Origin: Pseudobutyrivibrio ruminis
GTDB lineage: Bacteria; Bacillota; Clostridia; Lachnospirales; Lachnospiraceae
Length of the DNA stretch: 64,000 nt
Assembly: GCF_015057245.1 (NCBI RefSeq)
Contig: NZ_SVET01000008.1
Coordinates: 1-64,000, forward strand
Direction: 5' to 3'
Part shown: positions 42,562 through 52,878 of the stretch, in pieces
Numbering within the stretch: the stretch's first letter is position 1
Layout of the letters: every line of letters begins with the position of its first letter
Position numbers and translations under genes: made by a program
Notes under the pieces: model-generated
Database searches by the model: none
Told to the model about the DNA's origin: nothing
What the model saw: the letters and a program-made list of their open reading frames with translations, nothing else

Positions 42562-45500
42562 ATGAAAAAGAACAGATTACTTAACAGAACATTATCTTTT
42601 GGTCTTGCGCTTGCGCTATTTATTTCTTCACCTGCATCAGTGTACGCTGGAGAAATGAATGATGCGTCTGTGGAGACCATCGTTGAAAATATTGACCAAG
42701 GAGGTGCTTCTGATGAAGGGGAGTCATCAGGTAGCGATTCTACAACAGCCTCTGAGGGAACAAATTCTGAGACTGGTTCAGAATCTAAAGATTCTGACCA
42801 GGTAAGCTCAGATGCTTCTACATCTGAGAATGATTCCAATTCAGACGAGCAAGTTAATAAAGGTGAGACACCAGAGTCATCTGATGAGACAACTGTTGAT
42901 GAAGCAGAGACAGATGCTGATAAGAAAGCTGATGCAGATGCAGACGCTGATAAGGATGCAGAAGATGAGGATGAGGAAATCACATACGATTACGAATCTA
43001 ACAATGATGGTACTCATGTAAAGAAGTGGGTTGACAAAGATGGTGTGGCTCAAGAAGAAACAGAGGACTGCGAGTACGGTGAAGATGGTAAATGTATTCA
43101 CTGTGGGTATGAAGAATCTCAAAAATATGAAATTAATGTTGGAGATTACAAGATTACTGCTTTAGTACCGGCTGGAGCTTTTGATATAGATGTGACTTTT
43201 GGAGCAGAACAGGTGGATCTTACATCAGATGAAGAGGAACTAATTAGTGAGGCTTTATCAAATGCTGATGTTAAAACATATACAGCATTTGATTTGCATT
43301 TTGTAAATCAAAGCAGGGAAATAGAACCTAATGAGGGGTATAACATAAAAATATCTATAGAATCAGATAAGATAGAAGCGGACCAAGTTGTTCATATTAA
43401 AGAGAATGAAAATAGTGATGAAAAGGTTGCGGAGGTTGTTGATTCTGATTCATCAGATGAAAAAGTTGATTTTGAATTGGATAGTTTTTCAAAAGCGGTA
43501 TTAGTTGGAATTGATGAAAGTAGTATTCTTTACAATGATACGGCTTATGGATCAGCTTATTCGGATTTAAAGTATTCAGGCAAAGCAGCTAATTACAAAC
43601 GGTATTCGGGGAGTATGTATGATTATCTAGTTCAGGTAAAATGTCAGGCGGGTTCTGTTAGTAAGACAATTTCACCTAGTGACGGAAATGATACACTATG
43701 TTTCGCCTATCCAAGTAGTTCTGGAATGTATATCAATATGACGTTTAAAGCACCTGAGAACTATTATATTTCAGGAGTTGCTTTTCAAAGAGTTAATTAC
43801 CACGGAAGCAATAGTGAGTGGTATGGAACGAATAATTCAAAATATAGTTATTGGGAGGGAACTTCCTATGTAAATCAACTGACAGTATCAACGTGGATGG
43901 CTACTCAAGGTGGAAATACACAGCACTATAATTGTTTTACAGTTTATTTAAATGAAATACCTACTAATCTTACATCGGAATCCACTATTGTATATGGCGC
44001 AAAATTTGTTAATTATGAAAATGGGTCAACTGGAAGTTCTGATACAGACGGTAATTCAGTATTTGGTCCTAATTTCTTATTTAATGGCGGAAAAAATGGA
44101 AACGATAGTAACCATTGTCACTATGGAAAAGTTTATCAGGGATTAGCTACAAAATACGCTAATCCTAACCACTTTAATACAAGCTTCAAGATAATAGCTA
44201 GTGGTTCAACTAATAAATTATTTTTTCCTGACTATAATGATTATCTGTCCAATACATCTAATTATTCTTATATAACTGAATATTACAATAATGCAGGAGT
44301 TCAGTTTAATAAGGATGAAGATGGATATTGGACATTAGATAGTAGCAAATATAAGTATGTCCATGAAACTGATTCAGAAGGTCAGGTTATAGTTAAGCCA
44401 ACTGATGGTACACAGTTTAGACCATTTGCGAATAATGATAACCATTTTGGAATGTTACTTCCAATTGCATTTACAGTCCCATCTGATGGAAAGATTAACG
44501 GAAAAGATGCAATATTCAAGTTCTTTGGTGATGATGATGTATTTGTGTATATAGATGGTTATTTAGTTCTTGATTTAGGGGGCATCCATAACTCTGTAGC
44601 GGGTCAGATTAATTTTAATACTGGTGATGTTTTAATTCAGGGATATGAGAGTGGAAAGAAGCTTACTTCGTCTTCAGATGCAACCTGTTATGCAAACCAA
44701 GATACTAATTTAAATACTAATATTTATAAAATATTAAAAGAAAATAATGTTTCCGAATTAAGTCAAAGTGAACACACACTTACTGTTGTCTATTTTGAAA
44801 GAGGAGCTAATGAATCAAATTGTAAAATTAGTTTCAATTTTAATAAAGAAGAAACGAGAACGGTAGAATATAAGAACTTCAAGGTTGACGAAAATGGTGA
44901 TGGCCTAGCTGGTGCCACCTTTAAGTTATATACAGATGAGGAATGCTCAACAGTAGCAACAGTTAATATAGGTGAGGAAGAGCAAGAAGCTATAGCGGTT
45001 TCGCAGGATGACGGAACAATAAAATTTGAAGGGTTATCTGCTGGACATATTGTTGATGGTCAATCTGTTAGCAAAACATATTATATGAAAGAAACTGAGG
45101 CACCGAAAAATTATGCTACTCCGACTAATGCGATATGGAAATTAGTTATTACTGCATATATAGATGGAAGTGTTAGTACGATTCTCACTCCGCTCAATGA
45201 TGAGGCAATAAAACTTTCTATTGATGCTGACGGTAATCAAATACAAGATCTTACTACTGAAGTTAAGGCAATTAGGAATAAAACAACACAATGTAAGTTG
45301 ACATTTATGAAAACAGTTGATTACTGTGATTCAAAAAAGGACTTGTATTCAATTAAAGTGGAGAGAGTATTAGACGATGGTAGTACTGAAATAATCGATG
45401 TGGATTCAGAGGATATAACTAGTACTTGGCATGGCGATTCAGTTATTTGTGGGTATAGTGAAGGAATATTTAATATATATGCTTTTCAAATAGTAACTCT

Positions 45501-46218
45501 GAGTAATTTAGAACCAGGGACTTATAAGATTTCCGAAGTGGGTGCTTATAAATATCTTGAAACAGTTGATGGCAATGACATATATGACTGGAATAATTCA
45601 GTGTTAGAAACATACGATACTGAAATATATGTTGGTAATGAAGATAGCATACAGGAAACAACAGTAAGCATTGACATAGGACAGGGTGACGAAGAAAACA
45701 TTGTGATTTACAATTCTCATAAACAAACATATTCTTGGGTTTTGAAAAAAGTTAATGCTAATAATACCAGCAAAGGTCTAGAAAATGCTGTATTCAAGTT
45801 AACAAATAAAAAAGATAGTAGTTCCGCTTATTATGGAATAAGTTCTTCAAACGGATTAGTAAAATGGTACACCGATATGGAAGGTGTGAATGAGGTTCAA
45901 GATATAACTGACGGAGATTATTTATTGGAAGAGATTAAAGCACCTCAGCAATTTGCACTTAATCCAGAAAAGTGGAATGTAAAAATACAAAAATATAAAG
46001 GGATTACAGTTACTGGTAAAGATATTAGTGGTAATACCATAAAGTACAGCACAACTTCAGATAATACAGAGATAACAGTATTGTTTGAAAACGAAGTTGC
46101 TTACACACTTCCAGAAACAGGTGGAAGCGGAGTTTACGTTTATACAATCGGCGGTATCCTACTAATGATTGCGGGGGCGCTGTTGTTATATAAAAACAAA
46201 AACAATAAAAGCAAATAA
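42562..46218 (+). CDS. LPETG-anchored adhesin with fibro-slime/PA14-like domain (pilus-tip type)
   Basis: 1218 residues. Signal peptide to about residue 30; Ser/Thr/Asp/Glu-rich region; a cysteine module (CEYGEDGKCIHCGY) like that of the operon 1 adhesin; a fibro-slime/PA14-like domain around 640-700 (FKFFGDDDVFVYIDGYLVL, then DLGGIHNSVAG); Cna-B/SpaA domains with E-box-like KETEAPKNY and EEIKAPQQF; then LPETG (1183-1187), membrane helix and basic tail. By family a large adhesive tip or ancillary pilin. First gene of operon 2, before the major pilin and two class C sortases. GGGAG lies 14-10 bp before the ATG. Confidence 0.87.
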   Translation: MKKNRLLNRTLSFGLALALFISSPASVYAGEMNDASVETIVENIDQGGASDEGESSGSDSTTASEGTNSETGSESKDSDQVSSDASTSENDSNSDEQVNKGETPESSDETTVDEAETDADKKADADADADKDAEDEDEEITYDYESNNDGTHVKKWVDKDGVAQEETEDCEYGEDGKCIHCGYEESQKYEINVGDYKITALVPAGAFDIDVTFGAEQVDLTSDEEELISEALSNADVKTYTAFDLHFVNQSREIEPNEGYNIKISIESDKIEADQVVHIKENENSDEKVAEVVDSDSSDEKVDFELDSFSKAVLVGIDESSILYNDTAYGSAYSDLKYSGKAANYKRYSGSMYDYLVQVKCQAGSVSKTISPSDGNDTLCFAYPSSSGMYINMTFKAPENYYISGVAFQRVNYHGSNSEWYGTNNSKYSYWEGTSYVNQLTVSTWMATQGGNTQHYNCFTVYLNEIPTNLTSESTIVYGAKFVNYENGSTGSSDTDGNSVFGPNFLFNGGKNGNDSNHCHYGKVYQGLATKYANPNHFNTSFKIIASGSTNKLFFPDYNDYLSNTSNYSYITEYYNNAGVQFNKDEDGYWTLDSSKYKYVHETDSEGQVIVKPTDGTQFRPFANNDNHFGMLLPIAFTVPSDGKINGKDAIFKFFGDDDVFVYIDGYLVLDLGGIHNSVAGQINFNTGDVLIQGYESGKKLTSSSDATCYANQDTNLNTNIYKILKENNVSELSQSEHTLTVVYFERGANESNCKISFNFNKEETRTVEYKNFKVDENGDGLAGATFKLYTDEECSTVATVNIGEEEQEAIAVSQDDGTIKFEGLSAGHIVDGQSVSKTYYMKETEAPKNYATPTNAIWKLVITAYIDGSVSTILTPLNDEAIKLSIDADGNQIQDLTTEVKAIRNKTTQCKLTFMKTVDYCDSKKDLYSIKVERVLDDGSTEIIDVDSEDITSTWHGDSVICGYSEGIFNIYAFQIVTLSNLEPGTYKISEVGAYKYLETVDGNDIYDWNNSVLETYDTEIYVGNEDSIQETTVSIDIGQGDEENIVIYNSHKQTYSWVLKKVNANNTSKGLENAVFKLTNKKDSSSAYYGISSSNGLVKWYTDMEGVNEVQDITDGDYLLEEIKAPQQFALNPEKWNVKIQKYKGITVTGKDISGNTIKYSTTSDNTEITVLFENEVAYTLPETGGSGVYVYTIGGILLMIAGALLLYKNKNNKSK

Positions 46219-46240
46219 AGAAAAAGGAGAGAAAAGAAAG

Positions 46241-47656
46241 ATGAAAAAGATCAGAAAAATCGTTGCTCTTGCACTTGCAACAGTAATGATGATGGCTATG
46301 AGCATTACAGCTTTTGCCACAGAGGCTTCAACAGAAGCAACAAAAGGAGTTACATTTACAGTAACAAATTTAGCTAATGATGAGTCTACTACATTAAAAC
46401 TCTATGAGTTAGCTACAACAAAGAATGGCGGATGGAATTATGCTACATGGATTCCTGAGAATGCAATTGCAGAAAAAGATACTGAAGGAAATCCATTAAC
46501 AAAGGCTGATTTTAAGTGGGATTCAATTAAGGCAGCTGCAGAAGAACAGACACCACTTCAAACTTATTCAACAACAGAAACTAATGGTGTATATGAGACA
46601 AGTCATACTTTCAATGGTCTTGAAGGAGCTTTATATTTAGTTCTTGCTTCTGGTACAGATTACGTGTACAACCCAATGGCAGAGGTTACTTATGAGTATG
46701 TGAATGGTGCGTATACACTTAAGAATGCGACAGTTGTTGCAAAGTGCACAAACATTCCAGTAAAGAAAGAGATTACAGAAGATGCTAACAAGTTTGTAAA
46801 GATTGGTGATACAGTAGAATTTAAAATTACTACAGCCGTACCAAATGATAACGAATCATTTACAGTAATTGACGAGCCTACAAACCTTGAAAACTTAACA
46901 ATTACAAAAGTAACAGTTGCAGATTCTGAGTATAAGGTAAATGGAGAAGTTCCTACATTTACATCAAATACTGAAAAGACAAAATATTCACTAGATTTGA
47001 GTAAGCTTCTTGAAGATAAGAGCAATGTTGGCAAGACAGTTGTTATTACAGTAACAGGTGTAGTTGGAAAAAATGTTGTTCTTGATTCAAAGGATGATGA
47101 TGGAAATACTATTTCTGGATATGCTTTCGAAAACACAGCTTATTCTAATAAGTCTAAAACAGATTCAAAGTCAACAGTTACAGGTTATACAGGTGACGCA
47201 ACACTTACTAAGTATGATGCAAACCAGACAAATATCCTTTCAGGAGCAAAGTTTAATGTTGTAACAAAGAAGGCAGACGGAACAGTTGAATCAACTCTTA
47301 AGTTTGAGAGAGTTGAAACTGGTGTGTATAAGTTATCTGAAGCAAACGATGCCGTAGATGAGATTGAGGCTACTAATGGTACAGTTCAGATTATTGGTCT
47401 TGATGAGGGTACATACTACTTCCATGAGACAGTTGCACCAACAGGTTATTCATTAAATCCTAGTGATACACAGGTGGTAATTGTAGCAAATACAGAGAAG
47501 AACGTTTCAGTAGCTGGTGTGATGACAGATACAACTCTCATTCAGCTTCCATTCACTGGTGGTATGGGTACAACAATCTTCACAGTACTTGGTGTAGCTA
47601 TCATGGCTATGGCAGCAGCTCTTTACTTTGCAACAAAGAGAAAAGCTACAAAGTAA
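46241..47656 (+). CDS. Major pilin, isopeptide-forming SpaA/FimA type, LPFTG
   Basis: 471 residues from ATG 46241 (AAGGAGAG upstream; the longer frame runs back into the adhesin gene). Signal peptide ends at AFA (about residue 27). Pilin domains follow, with an E-box (YYFHETVAPTGY) for isopeptide formation, LPFTG at 436-440, membrane helix and basic tail. Class C sortases polymerise such proteins through a pilin-motif lysine. Size and position make it the shaft subunit. Operon 1 has no counterpart. Confidence 0.9.
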   Translation: MKKIRKIVALALATVMMMAMSITAFATEASTEATKGVTFTVTNLANDESTTLKLYELATTKNGGWNYATWIPENAIAEKDTEGNPLTKADFKWDSIKAAAEEQTPLQTYSTTETNGVYETSHTFNGLEGALYLVLASGTDYVYNPMAEVTYEYVNGAYTLKNATVVAKCTNIPVKKEITEDANKFVKIGDTVEFKITTAVPNDNESFTVIDEPTNLENLTITKVTVADSEYKVNGEVPTFTSNTEKTKYSLDLSKLLEDKSNVGKTVVITVTGVVGKNVVLDSKDDDGNTISGYAFENTAYSNKSKTDSKSTVTGYTGDATLTKYDANQTNILSGAKFNVVTKKADGTVESTLKFERVETGVYKLSEANDAVDEIEATNGTVQIIGLDEGTYYFHETVAPTGYSLNPSDTQVVIVANTEKNVSVAGVMTDTTLIQLPFTGGMGTTIFTVLGVAIMAMAAALYFATKRKATK

Positions 47657-47740
47657 TTTGTCGTTGAGTTATATGTTTTGAATGGCGAAAGCCACAAGAA
47701 ATCATTTATGAAAAATTTGTAGGGGAATGATATTTATGAT

Positions 47741-47773
47741 GTGGCCCGGCGGCTGAAAGGCCGCTGGGTACAC
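47741..47773 (+). other. GC-rich stem-loop between pilin and sortase genes
   Basis: GTG and GCCCGGCGGC pair with GCCGCTGGGT and CAC around a TGAAAG loop, giving about 13 pairs. There is no T-run. A stable hairpin at this place could end or protect the abundant pilin mRNA so that sortases are made in smaller amounts. Confidence 0.65.
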
Positions 47774-47802
47774 TATCAAGGAGAGGACAACAGTTAGACA
47801 CA

Positions 47803-48696
47803 ATGAAAGCATTTTTACTGAAACATTACAAAACTATAGCGACTGCAGCGTTGATGATTGTTGGTTTGTCCTTGTTGGTGTACCCACTGGTTGCAAACAC
47901 TTGGAACAACCATGTGCAGGCAACTTTGGTAAATAACTATACAGAGGCTGTTGATACAGCTATTTCAGAAGGTTCACTGGATGTTGATGCTGAGCTTGAA
48001 AAAGCATATGAGTACAACGAAGAGTTGTTGCCTTCTATTTTGCCAGATTCCTTTGCAGAGGCAGAGGCAAACGGCACAGACGAAACATACATGAGCTTAC
48101 TTAACACCAACGGTGATGGAATCATGGGATACATTCAGATTCCTTCAATCAATGTAAAGCTTCCTATTTTCCACACAACATCGGAAGAGGTTTTGCAGAC
48201 TGGTGTTGGCCATTTGGAAGGTTCATCACTTCCAGTAGGCGGAGAGAATACACATTCAGTTCTTTCTGCACATCGTGGTCTTCCAAGTGCTACACTATTT
48301 ACAGACTTGGACAAAGTTCAAATTGGAGAAGATTTCTTCATTATTATCATGGGCGAATATTACGCTTATGAAGTTGATCAGATAGAGGTGGTTGAGCCTG
48401 ATGATACATCACTCCTTCAGGTAGAGGATGGTCAGGATCTATGTACATTAATCACATGTACACCATATGGTGTAAACACTCAGCGTCTCATGGTTAGAGG
48501 CCACAGAGTGCCATACACACCAGAGCTTTTGGCAGATGCAGACACTCCACTTTTCGGAGCAGTCAGCTTACATACAAATTACCTTCTTTGGGTAATAGTT
48601 GGACTTGCTATCGTAGGAGCGTTCATCTTAGTACTTTACATAATGGACAAGAAGAGAAGTAAGAAGGACAAGGCAGTTGAAACAAAGAGTTATTAA
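47803..48696 (+). CDS. Class C (pilin) sortase, first of two
   Basis: 297 residues with an N-terminal membrane helix, catalytic H157 (SAHRGLPS), C219 (LITCTPYG) and R228 (TQRLMVRG), and a C-terminal membrane helix, which is the class C layout. Joins pilin subunits through LPxTG. The best ribosome site (GGAGAGGA) is 15 bp from the ATG, longer than usual. Its end overlaps the next sortase gene by 20 bp. Confidence 0.92.
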   Translation: MKAFLLKHYKTIATAALMIVGLSLLVYPLVANTWNNHVQATLVNNYTEAVDTAISEGSLDVDAELEKAYEYNEELLPSILPDSFAEAEANGTDETYMSLLNTNGDGIMGYIQIPSINVKLPIFHTTSEEVLQTGVGHLEGSSLPVGGENTHSVLSAHRGLPSATLFTDLDKVQIGEDFFIIIMGEYYAYEVDQIEVVEPDDTSLLQVEDGQDLCTLITCTPYGVNTQRLMVRGHRVPYTPELLADADTPLFGAVSLHTNYLLWVIVGLAIVGAFILVLYIMDKKRSKKDKAVETKSY

Positions 48697-49558
48697 GATT
48701 TTACTAATTCTATTATTCCTTGTAGGTTTTGGCTTGCTAGCATATCCTACTGTTTCAAATGAGTGGAATGTTTATGTTCAAAGCACACTCATCAATGATT
48801 ATGAAGATTCTCTGTCAGAAATGACCGAGGAAGATTACACAAAAGAGTGGGAGGCAGCCAGAGCATTTAACGAACAGATTACAGAAAATGCCATTGGCAC
48901 GGATGTATTCGGGGCAAATGCAGACGGCGATGCAACAACACCTACAGATGAGTTTTTAAACTCAGAGTACTATTCAGTGCTCAATGTTAACGGCGATGGA
49001 GTCATGGGCTATTTGTCTATTCCAAAGATAAATCTAAAGCTTTCAATCATGCATGGCACATTTGATGAGTACATCCAGACAGCTTTAGGACACATGAATG
49101 GGACAGCACTTCCAATTGGAGGTGAAGGCACACATTCAGTAATAGTTGGTCATAGAGGTTTGCCAAGCGCAGAGCTTTTTACAAACCTTGATCAGCTAGA
49201 GGTTGGAGATAAGTTTTACATCCACGTTTTAGATGAAACACTTGCTTATCAGGTGGATATGATTTATCCAATGATTGAAGCAGAGGATATTACCTCACTT
49301 CAAAATGCAATGAAGGTGGAAGAGGGCAAAGATTACGTCACACTTTTCACCTGTACACCATACGGTGTAAACACTCACAGACTTTTGGTGCGAGGTACCA
49401 GAGTTGAGTACCTGGGAGAGGACGAAGTTCCTACCGGTGCAGCAGCTGTTGCTGAGACAGTAAAGAATTACTACTTGATTATGGGCATTGCCGGATTTAT
49501 TGCGGCAGTGATTATCATATTAATAATAAGAAGGATATTTAAAAAGAAAACCGCATAA
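48677..49558 (+). CDS. Class C (pilin) sortase, second of two
   Basis: 293 residues, TTG start inside the end of the first sortase gene. Same layout: N-terminal helix, H159 (VGHRGLPS), C226 (LFTCTPYG), R235 (THRLLVRG) and a C-terminal helix. Tandem pilin sortases usually divide work between the shaft and ancillary pilins. Likely translationally coupled to the first. Confidence 0.9.
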   Translation: MKQRVIKILLILLFLVGFGLLAYPTVSNEWNVYVQSTLINDYEDSLSEMTEEDYTKEWEAARAFNEQITENAIGTDVFGANADGDATTPTDEFLNSEYYSVLNVNGDGVMGYLSIPKINLKLSIMHGTFDEYIQTALGHMNGTALPIGGEGTHSVIVGHRGLPSAELFTNLDQLEVGDKFYIHVLDETLAYQVDMIYPMIEAEDITSLQNAMKVEEGKDYVTLFTCTPYGVNTHRLLVRGTRVEYLGEDEVPTGAAAVAETVKNYYLIMGIAGFIAAVIIILIIRRIFKKKTA

Positions 49559-49575
49559 GCTGAAGGGAGAACTCA

Positions 49576-50676
49576 GTGAAAAGTTTAATTTTTAAGAAAA
49601 AGAATTTAATAGCCGTTGCGATGGCAGCAGTGGTAGCTGTGGCAGGATTTGGTGCGTATAGAGCACAGGCAGCTGGTAAGATTGATGAGAATAAGAAGTG
49701 TACTATTACAATTACTGTGCCTGAGACTTATACAGCTTCAGATCAGAGCTCTATATCAAACCTTATTACAAAGTATAATGGCATGATTACAGTAAATCTT
49801 TATAAGGTTGCAGATATTGATGCAGGTGGAAATATTGAATCAGCTATAACTGGTTTGGATTTCAGTGACTTGCAGAAGGATGATGTTACTGTTGAGAAAG
49901 TAAAGGAACTTGCAAATTCTGCATACGATAAAATTGACAAAGAGGCCAATCATCCAACTGTACAGTTTAACCCAATCGATAAAAAGTCAGAGCCGATTGA
50001 TATTGAACGTGGACTTTACTTATATGTTTTGGAACCATGTAAGAATGATAGATACAAATTTACTTCAGATAAGTATTTGGTAGCCGTTCCATCAAGTAAT
50101 TACATTGGCCAGTCAACAAAAGTTGATGAAAATGGTAATGTAGTGAAAACAGATAGTTCTGATGATTGGAATTATGATGTCACAATCGCTTTAAAGACTT
50201 TTGCTGAAGAGCGTAAGGGTGATTTGGTAATTGAAAAGACTCTTACAACTTTTGATGAATCACTCGGAACAGCAGATTTCGTATATAGCGTTGTTGCAAA
50301 ACTTGATGGTAAGACAGTACACAATAATGTATATACTATAAGCTTTAATGGTGCAGGAACCCAGTCAATCAAGATTGAAGATATTCCAGCAACAGCAGAG
50401 GTAACAGTTACAGAAGTTTATTCAGGTGCTAGTTATACATTAAAAACAGACAACACTGTAACAGCTACAATTGTTGCAAAAGATGCTGTAAACGCTGAAC
50501 ACCCAGAAGCTAAGGCTTCATTTACAAATGACTTTGACAATCATCTTATAGTTGGAGGTATTAGCGTAACAAACGAATTCACATATGATGAGAATGGTAA
50601 TATTAAGTGGAATAAGTACAATGGTACAAAAACAGAAGAGGTACCACAGGCAGAAAGTACAGGAGGTGACAACTAA
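49576..50676 (+). CDS. Cassette protein A2: secreted pilin-domain-like protein without anchor
   Basis: 366 residues, GTG start with GAAGGGAG 6 bp upstream. Signal ends near QAAGK. Paralogue of 4271-5308, including the middle Cna-B-like domain and the LIVGGISVTNEFTYDENG end. There is no sorting signal and no C-terminal helix; the chain ends in a short polar tail. Its position between sortases and the TasA-like genes suggests a subunit of the same structure. Overlaps B2 by 1 bp. Confidence 0.7.
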   Translation: MKSLIFKKKNLIAVAMAAVVAVAGFGAYRAQAAGKIDENKKCTITITVPETYTASDQSSISNLITKYNGMITVNLYKVADIDAGGNIESAITGLDFSDLQKDDVTVEKVKELANSAYDKIDKEANHPTVQFNPIDKKSEPIDIERGLYLYVLEPCKNDRYKFTSDKYLVAVPSSNYIGQSTKVDENGNVVKTDSSDDWNYDVTIALKTFAEERKGDLVIEKTLTTFDESLGTADFVYSVVAKLDGKTVHNNVYTISFNGAGTQSIKIEDIPATAEVTVTEVYSGASYTLKTDNTVTATIVAKDAVNAEHPEAKASFTNDFDNHLIVGGISVTNEFTYDENGNIKWNKYNGTKTEEVPQAESTGGDN

Positions 50677-51284
50677 TGACATATAAAAAAGTATTATTAG
50701 TTGCATCTGCTCTTGTGATAATTGGTGCAGCTTCAATTAAGCCAGCGATGGCATATTTCACAGACTATACAATGGCATCAGGGTATAGAACGGTTAAGGT
50801 TCACGATTCTGAGCTTCCTCCACCAGAGGATAATGTGGAGGGAATGATTAAAACAGTTGCCATTTCAAATACTGGTGATTTTGATGTTTATGTTAGAGTA
50901 AAAGCTATTTGCCCAGAAGGATTTTCAGTTGAACTAGCTGATGAGAATTCTGGTTGGATATTAAATGAAGATGGTTACTATTACTATAGTGATATAGTAA
51001 AGAATAAAAATGCACAGGATGGTAAGACAACAAGTAATCTTAACTTAAAGATTAATGTTCCTGAGAATAATACAGATGACTTTAATATAATTATTGTTCA
51101 GGAAGCATCAAAGGTTCATTACAATGCAGATGGTACATCTTATGCTGATTGGGAAAAAGATGTAATTGTTGCCCAGGAATCAGTTACACCTTCTACACAG
51201 CAAACTACTACAGAAGAGCCTTCTACAGAAAGCGAAGCTGAGAGTACAACTACGGAAGAATCAACTGAGGGAGGTGACAACTAA
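50676..51284 (+). CDS. Cassette protein B2: SipW-cognate signal, TasA/camelysin-like
   Basis: 202 residues. AYFTD at residues 26-30, exactly as in B1, and the same core (GMIKTVAISNTGDFDVYVRV, IIVQEASKV). A Thr/Ser/Glu-rich tail of about 30 residues is absent from B1. Starts with TAATG overlap after A2 and ends with TAATG overlap into C2, so the three are coupled. Confidence 0.78.
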   Translation: MTYKKVLLVASALVIIGAASIKPAMAYFTDYTMASGYRTVKVHDSELPPPEDNVEGMIKTVAISNTGDFDVYVRVKAICPEGFSVELADENSGWILNEDGYYYYSDIVKNKNAQDGKTTSNLNLKINVPENNTDDFNIIIVQEASKVHYNADGTSYADWEKDVIVAQESVTPSTQQTTTEEPSTESEAESTTTEESTEGGDN

Positions 51285-52045
51285 TGAAAAAAATGGTTAA
51301 AAAGCCTCTAGTAGTACTTGCGATTGGTGTGCTTCTTCTTTTAGGTAGTTCAGTTGGAGCTACAAGAGCAGCAGTTATTTACCAGGATAACGCAAGAGAA
51401 GTTGATTTTAGAACTTCTAACTTGGAAGTTAATTTGCTAGAAGGAATAGATGCTAATAATGTAAATACAATTACTAATGGTGGCGCACTAAAATTCCCAG
51501 GTATTCCTGAGGATGGTATTAATATTGGTCAGAAGTATAGTGAAAGCATAGTTGCAAAGAATAGTTCTAAGAAATTTAATGAGTATATTAGAGTAAAGGT
51601 TCGAAAGTACTGGGCTACTACAGTTGGTGAAGGAAAAAATGCAGTTGTCGAAAAGAATACAGCTTTAGATCCTGAGCTTATAGAACTTAGCGTTAAGGAA
51701 GGATGGTTCAAAAACGAAGCAGAGCACACTCCAGAGATGGATGTTTACTATTATACAAAGCCAGTTGCAGCTGGAAGTAGTGTTGAGTTTATTGATGGCG
51801 TAACTATTAGTGATACAGTAACTAGAGTTGTTGAAACAGAGCCTTCTAAAAAAGATGGTGAATTTATTACAATACACAATGTTTATCTTTATGACAATGA
51901 GCAATTCTACGTGGAAGTTGAGTTAGATGCAGTTCAGTCACATAACGGTGCTCAGGCAATTTATGGTGCATGGGGCGTTAATGTTGAATGTGATGCAGTG
52001 GATGATGGCAAAATCACAAATATTGAGGGAGTAGCTACAAAATAA
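51284..52045 (+). CDS. Cassette protein C2: exported protein with variant AxVYQ-type signal
   Basis: 253 residues. RAAVIYQ at 28-34 aligns with RAAIVYQ of C1, and the end block (DAVQSHNGAQAIYGAWGV) also matches. Unknown function; TasA-like by signal layout and position. The GGAGGTGAC at the end of B2 provides its ribosome site. Confidence 0.7.
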   Translation: MKKMVKKPLVVLAIGVLLLLGSSVGATRAAVIYQDNAREVDFRTSNLEVNLLEGIDANNVNTITNGGALKFPGIPEDGINIGQKYSESIVAKNSSKKFNEYIRVKVRKYWATTVGEGKNAVVEKNTALDPELIELSVKEGWFKNEAEHTPEMDVYYYTKPVAAGSSVEFIDGVTISDTVTRVVETEPSKKDGEFITIHNVYLYDNEQFYVEVELDAVQSHNGAQAIYGAWGVNVECDAVDDGKITNIEGVATK

Positions 52046-52056
52046 GGAGAGTAGGA

Positions 52057-52878
52057 ATGAAAGTGAAAAAGATAAATATGGTTCTTGCTCTTGCATTAGT
52101 TGTGGCAGGAATCACAGGACATTGCATGACTGTTGAAGCTGGTACAGAATCACTTGAGTGGACTGTACAGTATGATGGTGGCAAAAGCTTCAAGACACTT
52201 GGGAAAGATGCTACTAATTCATCAATTGGCAATGCAATGCCAGGCGATACTATACAGTATATTGTTACATATACTAATAATTCAGCGGATGGTAAGACAT
52301 ATGATTTTTACCTAGATGCAAATGTGCTTAAGTCACTTGAGGATGGAAGTTCAGCTGCACAAGGTGGTGGATATTCTTACAAAGTAGATTATGAAATAAA
52401 TGGAACAACATCGACTGTTATAGACAGCGAAACAATCGGTGGTGACAATGATGTTTCAAAAGGTCTTAATCAGGTTAGCAATGATTCTTATGTAAGTGTT
52501 GGAAGACTCACAAAGGGCCAATCAGGAATAGTTACGATTTCAATTGCGCTTGATGGTAATTCACAGGACAATAGCTATATGGAAACTATTGCTCAAATGT
52601 CTATTCAATTTGCCGTTCAGGAAGCTGGTGAAGCTGATGGAAAGCATGAAGTGATTGAAAATACAAAAACAGAAACAAAGCATGTAGTTTACACAATACC
52701 GGGCGGTTCAAAGATTATCAATATTGATGACGAGCTCACACCTCTTGCAGGTGGCGGTCCACAAACAGGAGATTCAATTCTTCCATTATTAATCTGTGGA
52801 ATTACATTATTAATAGGTATAATGTTTATTGCATGGTATTTCAAACTTACTAAAGATGAGAAAAAGGAGGTAGCATAA
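52057..52878 (+). CDS. Cassette protein D2: wall-anchored protein with GPQTGD sorting signal
   Basis: 273 residues, paralogue of D1 (NAMPGDTIQYIVTYTNN against SVMPGDTVVFQVNYKNN; LDGNSQDNSYM against LDGNSQDNDYM). INIDDELTPLAG precedes GPQTG (234-238), a membrane helix and a charged tail. Probable class B sortase substrate, see the fusion at 54490. Ends with 1-bp overlap into E2. Confidence 0.75.
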   Translation: MKVKKINMVLALALVVAGITGHCMTVEAGTESLEWTVQYDGGKSFKTLGKDATNSSIGNAMPGDTIQYIVTYTNNSADGKTYDFYLDANVLKSLEDGSSAAQGGGYSYKVDYEINGTTSTVIDSETIGGDNDVSKGLNQVSNDSYVSVGRLTKGQSGIVTISIALDGNSQDNSYMETIAQMSIQFAVQEAGEADGKHEVIENTKTETKHVVYTIPGGSKIINIDDELTPLAGGGPQTGDSILPLLICGITLLIGIMFIAWYFKLTKDEKKEVA

